Shown one piece after another: positions 24,008-32,716 of a stretch of 64,000 nt of DNA (positions within the stretch are counted from its first letter, which is position 1; every line of letters begins with the position of its first letter). This DNA comes from Collinsella sp. (lineage in GTDB: Bacteria > Actinomycetota > Coriobacteriia > Coriobacteriales > Coriobacteriaceae). The notes below the pieces were generated by a model, which worked only from the letters and a program-made list of their open reading frames with translations, did not search any database and was not told the origin of the DNA. Both the position numbers and the translations under genes were made by a program. The stretch covers positions 1 to 64,000 of the forward strand of contig JAUMMZ010000042.1 in the NCBI GenBank assembly GCA_031296755.1. The letters are read 5' to 3'.

Positions 24008-25274
24008 GCTCTCGGACGTCGTGGCCTCCGTGTTCGCCGGCGTGTGGCGCTCCATCAAGGCGCACGAGTTCACGCACTACTGGTTCAAGGGCGGGCGCAA
24101 CTCCACCAAGTCGTCGTTCATATCCATCGCCATCGTGCTGCTGATCATGCTCAACCCGGAGGCCAACGCCGTCGTGCTGCGCAAGGTCGGCAACACGCTG
24201 CGCACGTCCGTGTACGAGCAGATAGGCTGGGCGTGCGACGTGCTGGGCGTGGCGCACCTGTTCGACTTCGGCCTGTCCCCCATGGAGGTGACGTACCGCC
24301 CCACCGGGCAGGTCATACGCTTTGTGGGATGCGACAAGCCGAAGAAGCTGAAGTCCGCGAAGTTCCGCACGGGCTACTGCGCCGTGGTGTGGTTCGAGGA
24401 GGTAGACGAGTTCGACGGCATGGACGAGGTGCGCAGCGTGCTGGCCACGTTCCTGCGCGGCGGCGACATGTTCTGGGTGTTCTACAGCTACAACCCTCCC
24501 CGCTCGGCCCGCAACTGGGTGAACAAGGAGGCGCGCGACCTGGAGGCCCACCCGGGCGAGGACGGGCGCTTCATATGCCACACCACGTACCTGGACGTCA
24601 TAGACGAGCACCCCGAGTGGATAAGCGCCGCGGCGCTGGCGGAGGCCGAGCGCAGCCGCCGCAAGACGCCCGACTCCTACCGCTGGCAATGGCTCGGCGA
24701 GGTCATCGGCACGGGCTCCGAGGTGTTCCCCGACGAGCTGCTGGACATACGCCCCATCACCGCGGAGGAGCGCGCGTCCATCGCCCTGCGCTCGTTCGGC
24801 GTGGACGCGGGCAGCGTGCACCCCTGGGTGTTCATGGAGGTCGGCTACGACGAGAACGAGCGCGTGCTGTACCTGCTGGACGAGGAGAGCCGCCAGGGAA
24901 CCGAGGCCATCGACGTCAAGACCGCCGAGCTGGTGGCGGCCAAGCTGCAGGCGGCCGAGGACCCCGCCGCCGACGTGTGGTGCGACAGCGCGGCGCGCGG
25001 CATGATCCTCTACTACCAGGAGCAGGGCATCGGCGCGCAGAAATCGCTCAAGCAGGGCCTGAACGCGCCCAAGAGCCGCATCAGGTGGATGCAGAACCTC
25101 ACGCGCATAGTCATCGACCCCGACCGCTGCCCGCTCGCCGCCAAGGAGTTCCCCGAGTACGAGTACGTGTCGAACGGGCAGGGCGACATAACCGAGACAC
25201 TGCCGAAGGTGAACGACGACGCGATAGACGCGGCGGGCTACGCCGCAGGACTGTGGATAAGGAGCAACCTCTGA
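23991..25274 (+). CDS. terL: Terminase large subunit
   Basis: 427 residues. The packaging ATPase has a variant Walker A (GGRNSTKSS, 34-42) and Walker B in CAVVWFEEVDEF. The nuclease domain shows FGVDAGSVHPWVF, DVWCDSAARGM and a late NDDAIDAAGYA, with the metal-binding acidic residues. The start is probably TTG 23991, inside the small-subunit gene; GTG 24021 is the alternative. The stop overlaps the portal start. Confidence 0.93.
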   Translation: MTTSVRLSDVVASVFAGVWRSIKAHEFTHYWFKGGRNSTKSSFISIAIVLLIMLNPEANAVVLRKVGNTLRTSVYEQIGWACDVLGVAHLFDFGLSPMEVTYRPTGQVIRFVGCDKPKKLKSAKFRTGYCAVVWFEEVDEFDGMDEVRSVLATFLRGGDMFWVFYSYNPPRSARNWVNKEARDLEAHPGEDGRFICHTTYLDVIDEHPEWISAAALAEAERSRRKTPDSYRWQWLGEVIGTGSEVFPDELLDIRPITAEERASIALRSFGVDAGSVHPWVFMEVGYDENERVLYLLDEESRQGTEAIDVKTAELVAAKLQAAEDPAADVWCDSAARGMILYYQEQGIGAQKSLKQGLNAPKSRIRWMQNLTRIVIDPDRCPLAAKEFPEYEYVSNGQGDITETLPKVNDDAIDAAGYAAGLWIRSNL

Positions 25275-26788
25275 TGGAGAAGCGAGGCAACACGGGCTAC
25301 GCCGAGGCGTGGCTGCGCCGCATGGGATACCAGCCGGACACCCGCATGCAGGGCATGGTGGGCGTCTGGTTCGGCTGGTTCGCGGCGAACAACGGCTGGT
25401 ACCACTACAGCGAGCGGCGCGGCTTCCGCGTGTACAAGCGCGAGCGCGCCAGCCTGCACCCGGCGGCGCTCGTGGCCGACGAGTGGGCCAGTCTGCTCAT
25501 GAACGAGAGCACGATCATCTCCAGCACGAGCGACGAGCGCCGCGCCTGGATGGCGCGCTACTTCGCCAACCCCAAGGCGACGGGCGGCGTCGGCGACGAG
25601 GGGCACGAGGACGGCCAGGCCGCGCCGCAGCCGACAGAGGACGGCGACGCGCCCACATCGTTCGCCATGGACAACGCCGACTTCATAGCCCGCGCGTTCG
25701 CCATGGGCACGGGCGCGTGGGTCATCGAGCCGCGAGGCGTGACCGACAGCGCCTACACGCCCGACGCCGAGCTGCGCATCGTGCGCTACGACGCCACGCA
25801 GATAGTCCCGCTCACGTGGAGCGCCGACGACTGCACGCAGTGCGCGTTCGTGGGCCGCGTGGAGGTCGCCGGGCGCGACTACGACCAGTGCCAGGCCCAC
25901 GTGCTCAAGGGCGGCACCTATCACATCCTCACGCAGCTGTTCGACACCCGCACGCACAAGCAGGTGACGGTCGAGGGCATCAGCGCCGACATGGACACGC
26001 GCTGCACCCGCCCGCTTTTCGCGCTGGTGCGCCCCGCCGTGTCGAACCGCTTCTACGACTACTGCGCGATGGGCGCGAGCGTGTACTGCAACGCCGTGGG
26101 GGCCATGAAGGTGGTCGACGAGGCCGCCACCTCCCTGCTCGACCACATTCGCGTGGGCCGCCCGCGCACGTTCGTGGACAAGACCCTCATAGAGTCCAAG
26201 ACCGACAAGGGGCCGGACGGCAGCCTCACGAAGACCTACTACGCCTTCGGCGAGGCCGACGACACCATCTTCAGCATGAACCCCGGCGACGAGGGGTCGG
26301 CCAAGATTCAGACCGTTCAGAGCGACCTCAAGGCCGACGAGAACGCCAGCGCCATCAACACGGGCCTGCGCCTGCTGTCGGTGGCGTGCGGCTTCGGCAA
26401 CGGCTACTTCTCCTGGGAGTCGCACACGGGCCTGAAGACCGCCAAGGAGGTGGCGGCCGACAACTCGCAGCTGATGCGATCCATCCACCGGCACGAGAAC
26501 GCCCTGCGCAAGTCCATCGTGCGCCTCGTGAACGGCATGGCCGACGCGTGCCGCAGCATCAAGGGCGAGGCCGTGCCCTACGGCGACGTCACCGTGGACT
26601 TCGACGACTCCATCATCAGCGACACGCAGAGCGCGCGCGAGATGGCCATGAGCGAGGTCGGCGCGGGCATCATGGCCCCGTGGGAGTACCGCCGCCGCTT
26701 CTACGGCGAGACCAGCAACGAGGCCAAGGCCAACGTGCCCGAGCAGCAGGGCGGCGCGTTCGACATGCTGGGCGACGGGCTCGCCTGA
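25274..26788 (+). CDS. Portal protein
   Basis: 504 residues, SPP1 gp6-like portal length. Position between terminase and the MuF-like gene, plus the stretch LLDHIRVGRPRTFVDKTLI and the C-terminal helix NSQLMRSIHRHENALRKSIVRLVNGM, fit the DUF/portal families of Gram-positive siphophages. It forms the dodecameric DNA gate at one capsid vertex. ATG overlaps the terminase stop (TGATG). Confidence 0.85.
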   Translation: MEKRGNTGYAEAWLRRMGYQPDTRMQGMVGVWFGWFAANNGWYHYSERRGFRVYKRERASLHPAALVADEWASLLMNESTIISSTSDERRAWMARYFANPKATGGVGDEGHEDGQAAPQPTEDGDAPTSFAMDNADFIARAFAMGTGAWVIEPRGVTDSAYTPDAELRIVRYDATQIVPLTWSADDCTQCAFVGRVEVAGRDYDQCQAHVLKGGTYHILTQLFDTRTHKQVTVEGISADMDTRCTRPLFALVRPAVSNRFYDYCAMGASVYCNAVGAMKVVDEAATSLLDHIRVGRPRTFVDKTLIESKTDKGPDGSLTKTYYAFGEADDTIFSMNPGDEGSAKIQTVQSDLKADENASAINTGLRLLSVACGFGNGYFSWESHTGLKTAKEVAADNSQLMRSIHRHENALRKSIVRLVNGMADACRSIKGEAVPYGDVTVDFDDSIISDTQSAREMAMSEVGAGIMAPWEYRRRFYGETSNEAKANVPEQQGGAFDMLGDGLA

Positions 26789-28509
26789 TGCTGGGGCCGG
26801 ACTACATAGAGCACTTCACCGACGCAGCGCAGGGGGCCATGGACGAATACACCCTGCGCCTGGTGTGCATCTACGCCGCGCTCATAGGCTCCATCGACTT
26901 CGAGGGCGACAGCGCCTACTCGCAGGCCGCCCGCAAGGCGGCGCTTGCCGCCAAGGACGTGCAGAAGGCCATGAACGACGAGGGCCGCAGAGCCGCGCGC
27001 GAGGCTGCCAAGGCTGCGGCCGAGGCCGTGGCCAAGAGCGCCGAGGCCGACCTGGCCACGCTGGGCACGGCCATGGGCGCGCTGTCCAAGGCGATGCAGT
27101 GGAGGCTGCACAACTCCGCGCGGGCCACGGCGGCGGGAGTGCAGGACGTCGTGAGCCGCGACAACCTGAAGATGCCCGCCAACGTGCAGCGCGCCTACCT
27201 CGAAGTCGTGGCGCAGGCCGTGGCTCGGGTGAACTCGGGCATGGCGGGCTACGAGCAGGCCACCCGCGAGGCCGTGCTGAAACTGGCGCGGCGCGGCGTG
27301 TCCGTCGTGGACTACAAGAGCGGGGCGTGGGCGCAGGCCGACGTGGCCATGCGCCGCCACATCCGCACCCAAGCGGTGCAGGCGGGCAGCCGCAACACGC
27401 TGGAGCTGCTTGAGGAGACCGGGCACGACCTCGTGCAGACCTCCTCGCACGGCGGGGCGCGCGAGAGCCACGCCAAGTGGCAGGGCCGCGTGTTCAGCCT
27501 GTCGGGCAAGTCCAAGAAGTACCCGCCGTTCTACCGCGAGACGGGCTACGGCTCTGTCGATGGCCTGTGCGGCGCGAACTGCAAGCATGACTTCGGCATC
27601 TACGTGGAGGGCCAGCCGCTGCGCTACGAGCGCGACCCCGACGGAGGCGACGAGAAGCGCGAGGAGCGATACCAGGCAGAGCAGAAGCAGCGCGAGCTTG
27701 AGCGCGGCATACGCGCCGCCAAGCGCGAGGCGACGGCCCTGGAGGCCGCCGGGCTCGACAACACCAAGGAGCGCCTGCGCCTGGGCAAGCTGCAGAAGCG
27801 CCAGCGCGAGCACATAGCCGCCCATCCCTACCTGTCCCGCGAGCGCACGCGCGAGGCCGCCGTGGAATCGAAGGAGCGCATCTACCCGCTTGCCACGGAC
27901 AAGACCTGGGTGCGCGAGAAGTTCATGCCGGGCAAGGGCGCGGGCACCGCCGCAGACGTGAGCCGCCGCGCCGTGAACGGCAGGGCCTACCACGACAAGG
28001 TGGCGTCCCTTCCCATCCCGAAGCGCGCAAGCGAGGCCGTGTACGCCGAGAGCCGCCGCATCCTGCGCGACCGCGACGGCACGGGCTACGAACGCATGTC
28101 CGTCGTGTCGTGGAAGAAGGGCGAGCGCGTCACCGACACCTTCGGGCACGGCCTGAAGAGCCAGGCGTGCGGCCTGACCGCCAAGCAGGTGGAGGCGTGC
28201 AGGCGCACCAAGGGCGGCGTGGTGCTGATCCACAACCACCCCATGAGCTCGCCGCCGTCGTGGACCGACATTCGAACGGTGGCGGAAAACGACTGGGTGC
28301 GCAGCTCGGTGGTGGCGTGCCACGATGGTACAATCTACGAAATCAAGGTGAACGACCGCAGCGTCGTACAAGCGTACGAGGAGCTGCGAGAGCTGGCGAA
28401 AAGAGAGTGCCCGAACGTGGGCGGCGACGTTATCGACCAGCTTGCCACCGAAATGCTCTACGAGCGAAACGAGGAAGCGAAATGGTTCAGGCTGACAAAA
28501 AAGAAGTGA
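26788..28509 (+). CDS. MuF-like minor head protein with C-terminal JAB-like domain
   Basis: 573 residues. The N-terminal 280 match phage minor capsid protein 2/MuF (helical, with SVVDYKSGAWAQADVAMRRHIRTQAVQ and NCKHDFGIYVEGQ). A coiled coil follows (about 290-350). The C terminus (about 400-550) has VVLIHNHP at 478-485 and SWTD at 491-494, resembling the RadC/JAB metalloprotease motif (H-x-H-P ... S-x-x-D). MuF proteins sit inside the head, near the portal, and some carry extra enzymes injected with DNA. Start overlaps the portal stop. Confidence 0.82.
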   Translation: MLGPDYIEHFTDAAQGAMDEYTLRLVCIYAALIGSIDFEGDSAYSQAARKAALAAKDVQKAMNDEGRRAAREAAKAAAEAVAKSAEADLATLGTAMGALSKAMQWRLHNSARATAAGVQDVVSRDNLKMPANVQRAYLEVVAQAVARVNSGMAGYEQATREAVLKLARRGVSVVDYKSGAWAQADVAMRRHIRTQAVQAGSRNTLELLEETGHDLVQTSSHGGARESHAKWQGRVFSLSGKSKKYPPFYRETGYGSVDGLCGANCKHDFGIYVEGQPLRYERDPDGGDEKREERYQAEQKQRELERGIRAAKREATALEAAGLDNTKERLRLGKLQKRQREHIAAHPYLSRERTREAAVESKERIYPLATDKTWVREKFMPGKGAGTAADVSRRAVNGRAYHDKVASLPIPKRASEAVYAESRRILRDRDGTGYERMSVVSWKKGERVTDTFGHGLKSQACGLTAKQVEACRRTKGGVVLIHNHPMSSPPSWTDIRTVAENDWVRSSVVACHDGTIYEIKVNDRSVVQAYEELRELAKRECPNVGGDVIDQLATEMLYERNEEAKWFRLTKKK

Positions 28510-28646
28510 CGCCAGAGGACTGGGTGCTCGTCATAGACGACAGCGCCTCCGAGTCGAAAGCCGCCGAAAAGCTGACCAAAGAAGAGCGCGAGGAGCTTTT
28601 CGCCAAGTCCCGCAAGGTTCTGCGCGACGCGGGGCTGATGAAGTAG
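28482..28646 (+). CDS. Small hypothetical phage protein
   Basis: 54 residues from ATG 28482, overlapping the end of the MuF-like gene by 28 bp. Charged, soluble, helical (KLTKEEREELFAKSRKVLRDAG). No recognised family. Confidence 0.6.
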   Translation: MVQADKKEVTPEDWVLVIDDSASESKAAEKLTKEEREELFAKSRKVLRDAGLMK

Positions 28647-28680
28647 ACCAAGCGACAACCGAGTAGACGCACGGCATCAA

Positions 28681-28710
28681 GGCCGCCCATCACGGGCGGC
28701 CTTTTCTTTT
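28681..28710 (+). terminator. Terminator before the capsid operon
   Basis: ggccgccc (28681-28688) pairs with gggcggcc (28694-28701), then TTTTCTTTT. The recurring post-terminator motif continues to 28726. From 28711 to 28845 I see no gene. Confidence 0.9.
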
Positions 28711-28845
28711 GCCTGGCGACACCTCGGGGAAGATGCGGTCACGCGATGGGGCGGCGACAACGGCCCCGCACGCGACCGCGGCGACAACGGCGGGCCATCC
28801 AAGCGCGCAGGGAAGCGCGAAAACCAAACACGGAAGGAGCAAGCG

Positions 28846-29406
28846 ATGGCGGACGACAACAAGCCCCAAGGCAACGAGGGCGGCGACAACGGCCAGCAGA
28901 CCGAACCGACGAAGGAGGTCGTGTCCTACGCGAAGTACAAGCGCGAGACCGACGAGTACCAGGAGCAGGTGAAGGCCCTCAAGGCCGAGCTGGAGCAGCG
29001 CGACAAGCAGATCGAGGAGTTCACCTCCAAGGCGGGCAACGCCGAGGAGCTGCAGGCCGCGCTCGACAAGGCCAAGGCCGACAACGAGGCGTACAAGGCC
29101 GACGCCGAGAAGCGCGAGGCCGACATGCGCCGCGACTTCGCCATCGACACCAAGCTGGCGCAGATGGGGGTGCGCAACGCCAAGGCGGCGCGCGCGATCA
29201 TCCCGAACATCGCTGACGCGAAGCTGGACGAGCAGGGCAACCTCACGGGCATCGACTTCGAGGCCCTGAAGAAGGATAACGCCTACATGTTCACCGACCA
29301 GCCCCGCGAGAGCGCGGGCGGCGACCCCAAGGGCGGCGCAGGCTCCGACGGCCTGGCCGACTTCCGCGCAGCTTTCGGACTCACCGACGAATCTTCAAAG
29401 GAGTAA
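28846..29406 (+). CDS. Scaffold protein, GP20-like
   Basis: 186 residues. Gln/Glu-rich N terminus, a long coiled coil (YQEQVKALKAELEQRDKQIEEF...) and a short C-terminal capsid-contact segment match phage minor structural protein GP20 scaffolds, which template capsid assembly. ATG follows AAGGAGCAAGC. The capsid gene follows 3 bp later. Confidence 0.88.
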   Translation: MADDNKPQGNEGGDNGQQTEPTKEVVSYAKYKRETDEYQEQVKALKAELEQRDKQIEEFTSKAGNAEELQAALDKAKADNEAYKADAEKREADMRRDFAIDTKLAQMGVRNAKAARAIIPNIADAKLDEQGNLTGIDFEALKKDNAYMFTDQPRESAGGDPKGGAGSDGLADFRAAFGLTDESSKE

Positions 29407-29409
29407 ATC

Positions 29410-30291
29410 ATGCCAAACAGCATCGAACTGCCCAAGGGCTACGAGAACGTGCTCATGGAGGCGTACCGCAAGGAATCCCTGACCGCAGTGCTTGAGAGCG
29501 CCGCGCCTCAGGGCAACATCGCGCAGATGGAGCAGCTGGGCGAGTTCTACTATCCCGTCTACTCCATGGGTGGCCTGGGCGACGTGCAGGCCAACGGGCG
29601 ACTGCCGCAGAACAGCGGCGCGTCCCTGACTTGGAAGCCCATCAGCGCCAACTACGACCGCGGCACCATCCTGGAAATCGACCAGAAAGTGGACGCCCAG
29701 TCCTTCAACCTGGCGTTCGGCAACGCCGCCGCGCACTTCAACCGCACCAAGGTGGTGCCCGAGGGAGACGCGTTCGTGTTCTCCACGCTGTGCGCAGGCA
29801 CCGGCATCACCAAGGAGCAGAAGACCTACGCCGACGGCGCGGACATGCTCAAGGGCCTGAACGCCGCCATGTGCGACATGGACGAGAAGGAGGTGCCGGA
29901 AGAGGGCCGCGTGCTGTTCATCACCCCCACCCTGCTGGGTATGGTGAAGGACCTGGACACCACCAAGTCCCGAGAGGCGCTGGACGGCTTCTCCTCCATC
30001 GTGAAGGTGCCGCAGTCCCGCTTCTACAGCGCCATCGACCTTTTGGACGGCACCACCAAGGACGAGGAGATCGGCCACTACAAGAAGGGCACCGGCGCGG
30101 TGGACATGAACTTCCTTATCGTCCACAAGGACGCCGTGGTGCTGCGCTGGAACTTCGCGCACGGCAAGGTCATCGACGCCGAAGACAACCAGCAGGGCTT
30201 CGGCCACCTGTTCAAGTACCGCAAGTACGGCGTGTGCGGCGTCCGCGAGAACCTGGCGCACTACATCACCGCAGGCATGAAGGCCGCGTAG
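29410..30291 (+). CDS. Major capsid protein
   Basis: 293 residues, directly after the scaffold gene. Sequence features (SIELPKGYENVLMEAYRKESL at the N terminus, RVLFITPTLLGMVKD, LIVHKDAVVLRWNFAHGKVI near the end) fit the HK97-fold capsids of Gram-positive siphophages. ATG follows AAGGAGTAAATC. Highly expressed gene with strongly GC-ending codons. Confidence 0.88.
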   Translation: MPNSIELPKGYENVLMEAYRKESLTAVLESAAPQGNIAQMEQLGEFYYPVYSMGGLGDVQANGRLPQNSGASLTWKPISANYDRGTILEIDQKVDAQSFNLAFGNAAAHFNRTKVVPEGDAFVFSTLCAGTGITKEQKTYADGADMLKGLNAAMCDMDEKEVPEEGRVLFITPTLLGMVKDLDTTKSREALDGFSSIVKVPQSRFYSAIDLLDGTTKDEEIGHYKKGTGAVDMNFLIVHKDAVVLRWNFAHGKVIDAEDNQQGFGHLFKYRKYGVCGVRENLAHYITAGMKAA

Positions 30292-30305
30292 GAAGGAGGC
30301 GCGAC

Positions 30306-30461
30306 ATGCGCACCGTTGGACTGGCCTTCGAGAAGGAGGCCCCGAAGAAGGCCAAGCCCGCCAAGGGCAAGGCGGAAAAGCCCGAGGCGAAGGCCGCAGA
30401 CGAGCAGCCCGCCAAGGGCAAGGCGGAAAAGCCCGAGGCGGCCGAGGACGATGGAAACTAG
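30306..30461 (+). CDS. Small Lys/Glu-rich protein
   Basis: 51 residues. AKGKAEKPEA occurs twice (a 33-bp direct repeat at about 30358 and 30410). Disordered and highly charged. It may be a head decoration or a disordered tail; function unknown. Confidence 0.6.
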   Translation: MRTVGLAFEKEAPKKAKPAKGKAEKPEAKAADEQPAKGKAEKPEAAEDDGN

Positions 30462-30810
30462 AGCCCCGACCCACGAGGACTACCTGGCAGCCGGGCGCGG
30501 GGAGCTGTCCGCCGAGGAGTTCAAGGCGGCGCTCCCCCACGCCACGGCAGCCGTGCGCGACCTGATCTTCCCCAACGAGCCGGACGGCTCCGAGGAGTGG
30601 GCGCGCGCGGTCATGGCGGCCTGCGAGGTCGACGCCGCATACGGATGCTCGGGCGGCATCATGGAGGGCGGCGGCTTTACCGTCGGCTCGTTCTCGTGGA
30701 ACCCCGGTACCGAAGGGGCCAGCACCTACCGCAGCGACATGGAGGCCGCCGTCCGCCGCGAGCTGCTTGGAACGCCGCTGCTCTACGCGGGCATCGGGGG
30801 TACCAGATGA
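30451..30810 (+). CDS. Head-tail connector-like protein
   Basis: 119 residues from ATG 30451. Helical, with no motif that decides function, but the position (first gene after the capsid in a connector set of four) is that of the gp6/gp15-like head-completion protein. The stop overlaps the next start. Confidence 0.7.
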   Translation: METRAPTHEDYLAAGRGELSAEEFKAALPHATAAVRDLIFPNEPDGSEEWARAVMAACEVDAAYGCSGGIMEGGGFTVGSFSWNPGTEGASTYRSDMEAAVRRELLGTPLLYAGIGGTR

Positions 30811-31136
30811 TGCGGGTGCCGCGCTCGGCGCGGCCCTCCACCATGTCCGTCAAGGTGCCCAGGGAGGGCGGCTACGGCGGCGAGTTCGAGCAGCCCGTCG
30901 AGGTGCGCCGCGTGCGCTTCGAGCCCGTCTCGGCGTGGCTCGTGCGCGAGTACGCCCTGGGCGACGGCGCGCAGGGCCTCGTGATAGCAGACGGCACGGA
31001 CAGCCCCGGCATGTTCGACGTGCCCGTGGGCAGCCGCGTGAGCATCGACGGGGGCGAGTGGATGAACGTGGCGAGGTGCACGCCCCGCCGCGCGTTCGGC
31101 ACCCGTCCCCACCACTGGGAACTGGAGGTGAGGTAG
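30807..31136 (+). CDS. Minor capsid / head-closure protein
   Basis: 109 residues, beta-rich (VEVRRVRFEPVSAWLV... GSRVSIDGGEWMNV). Matches the small minor-capsid/stopper type that follows the connector in Gram-positive siphophages. Start ATG 30807 overlaps the previous stop. Confidence 0.75.
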   Translation: MMRVPRSARPSTMSVKVPREGGYGGEFEQPVEVRRVRFEPVSAWLVREYALGDGAQGLVIADGTDSPGMFDVPVGSRVSIDGGEWMNVARCTPRRAFGTRPHHWELEVR

Positions 31137-31138
31137 CC

Positions 31139-31489
31139 ATGCCCGCAGCAGTTACGGTCGACCTGACCAAGCTCATGAAGCGTTTCAGCGCGAAGGAGCT
31201 GGAGGCCAAGCAGGTGAAGTTCGCCATGAGCGTGGCCGAGGACATGAACGCGTTCACGCCAGAGGACACCAAGCGCATGCACAACTCCATGCAGGCCGCC
31301 TCCGACTTCAGGCAGGGCCTCGTCATATGGGACGCCGACTACGCCGCCTACGTGCGCGACCTGCCCGACAGCTCCATCAAGCACGGCAAGAACCCGAGGG
31401 CCAAGGCCGACTGGCCGAAGGCCGCGAAGGAAGCGCACGGCGAGGACTGGGAGCGCCTGGCCGTCGACCTCCTGACCGAGGGGGCGTGA
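31139..31489 (+). CDS. Minor capsid / neck protein
   Basis: 116 residues (EVKFAMSVAEDMNAFTPEDTKRMHNSM... YAAYVRDLPDSS) resembling HK97 gp10-like/minor capsid 2 neck proteins that join head and tail. The HGKNPRAKADWPKAAKE segment is typical. Confidence 0.78.
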   Translation: MPAAVTVDLTKLMKRFSAKELEAKQVKFAMSVAEDMNAFTPEDTKRMHNSMQAASDFRQGLVIWDADYAAYVRDLPDSSIKHGKNPRAKADWPKAAKEAHGEDWERLAVDLLTEGA

Positions 31490-31490
31490 C

Positions 31491-31889
31491 ATGGCCCCGG
31501 ACGTGATGGAGGCGGCGAAGGCCGCCATAGAGGCCCTGGGCTACGGCCCGGTGCTCCTCACCCGCCTGGCAGCATCGCGCGGCCACGACGACGCGGTGGT
31601 GCTGAGGCCCATGCCCACGGCCGACGCGGTGCGCCACATGGACGGCACCCGCCGTGTCGGATACGTGCTGCAGGTCATCGTGAAGGACACCTCCGAGGCC
31701 AAGGCCATGGGCGACGCCTACGACCTGGCCGACGCGTTGGACGGGGCCGACCTGTCCTCGCCCACCGGCTCCTACGGCTTCACCAGCGCGGCGCTGTACA
31801 CAGAGCCGCAGGAGATAACGCCGCCGGAGGGCGGGCCGTACCTGTGGGAGTTCCGAATCAAAGCGACCATAACCATAGAGAAGGGATAA
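31491..31889 (+). CDS. Tail terminator-like protein
   Basis: 132 residues (PVLLTRLAASRGHDDAVVLRPMPTA... PEGGPYLWEFRIKATITIE). Fits the minor capsid 3/tail completion family by size, fold pattern and position before the tube gene. Confidence 0.75.
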   Translation: MAPDVMEAAKAAIEALGYGPVLLTRLAASRGHDDAVVLRPMPTADAVRHMDGTRRVGYVLQVIVKDTSEAKAMGDAYDLADALDGADLSSPTGSYGFTSAALYTEPQEITPPEGGPYLWEFRIKATITIEKG

Positions 31890-31891
31890 CG

Positions 31892-32608
31892 ATGGCAAAG
31901 AACCAAGACCTGGGCTTCGCGCCCAACTACATGAGCGCGCTGGAGATCGACACTACGCCAGACGCGGCCAGCCCCACGTGGGCCATCTTCTCGCGCGGCA
32001 TCACCGAGGTGAAGCCGACCACCAACGAGACCACCGAGACCAAGGACTACTACGACGGCTACGGCACTCCCACCGACAAGGTGAAGAGCGTGCAGCCGCA
32101 GTACGAGGTCACAGGCGACCGCTGCTACGGCGACCCCGCGCAGGACTTCGTTGCCAGCCTGGCGCTTGAGACCGGCGAGGGCCGCACGGGCCACTTCCGC
32201 CACACCGACCCCAACGGCGACGTGGTGGAGGGCGACTGCACCTACCTGGGCCTGACCGTCGGCTCGCAGCAGGGCGCGGCGTCCGACCCCGGCGCGTTCT
32301 CCTGCACAATCTCGGGCGCTGGCGCTATGCGCTACATCCCCGCCAACAAGCTCAAGCAGCCCACGGGCGTCACCTGCACCGCGCCGACCGGCCCGGCCGT
32401 GGGCAAGTCCATGAAGCTCGCGCCGGCCGTCACGCCCGCCGAGGCGAACGCCAAGTGCTTCTTCGCATCGGGCAACACCGACGTGGCCACCGTCGACAGC
32501 GACGGCAACGTGACGGGCGTGGCCGCAGGCGAGGCGGTCATCACCGTGCGCTGCGCGTCCAAGCCGAGCATCTGCACGCAGGTGAAGGTCACCGTGGCGG
32601 CGAAGTAG
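31892..32608 (+). CDS. Major tail tube protein with Ig-like domain
   Basis: 238 residues from ATG 31892. Residues of about 1-155 match a siphophage major tail protein (MSALEIDTTPDAASPTWAIFSRGITEV). The last 80 residues form a Big_2-type Ig-like domain (SGNTDVATVDSDGNVTGVAAGEAVITV), a common tail-surface add-on that may bind cell or mucosal glycans. Terminator follows. Confidence 0.85.
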   Translation: MAKNQDLGFAPNYMSALEIDTTPDAASPTWAIFSRGITEVKPTTNETTETKDYYDGYGTPTDKVKSVQPQYEVTGDRCYGDPAQDFVASLALETGEGRTGHFRHTDPNGDVVEGDCTYLGLTVGSQQGAASDPGAFSCTISGAGAMRYIPANKLKQPTGVTCTAPTGPAVGKSMKLAPAVTPAEANAKCFFASGNTDVATVDSDGNVTGVAAGEAVITVRCASKPSICTQVKVTVAAK

Positions 32609-32643
32609 CCGCAGGCGACACCAGACATAACCTCCTGGACATG

Positions 32644-32678
32644 GGGGCGCGGGCTAGTGAGCGGCCCGCGCCCCTTTT
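32644..32678 (+). terminator. Terminator after the tail tube gene
   Basis: ggggcgcggg (32644-32653) pairs with cccgcgcccc (32665-32674) and TTTT follows. A variant of the recurring motif (32674-32697) comes next. Confidence 0.85.
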
Positions 32679-32716
32679 CTATGCCCGACGCTCACCGCTC
32701 ACGAAAGGGGCAACAA

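Noticed and set aside
24044..28509. Long open frames overlapping terL, portal and MuF-like genes in other frames (up to about 1000 codons)
   Set aside because: In GC-rich DNA the alternate frames stay open. Their products are Arg/Gly/His-rich low-complexity sequence, while the chosen frames have recognisable domains, ribosome sites and coupled starts.
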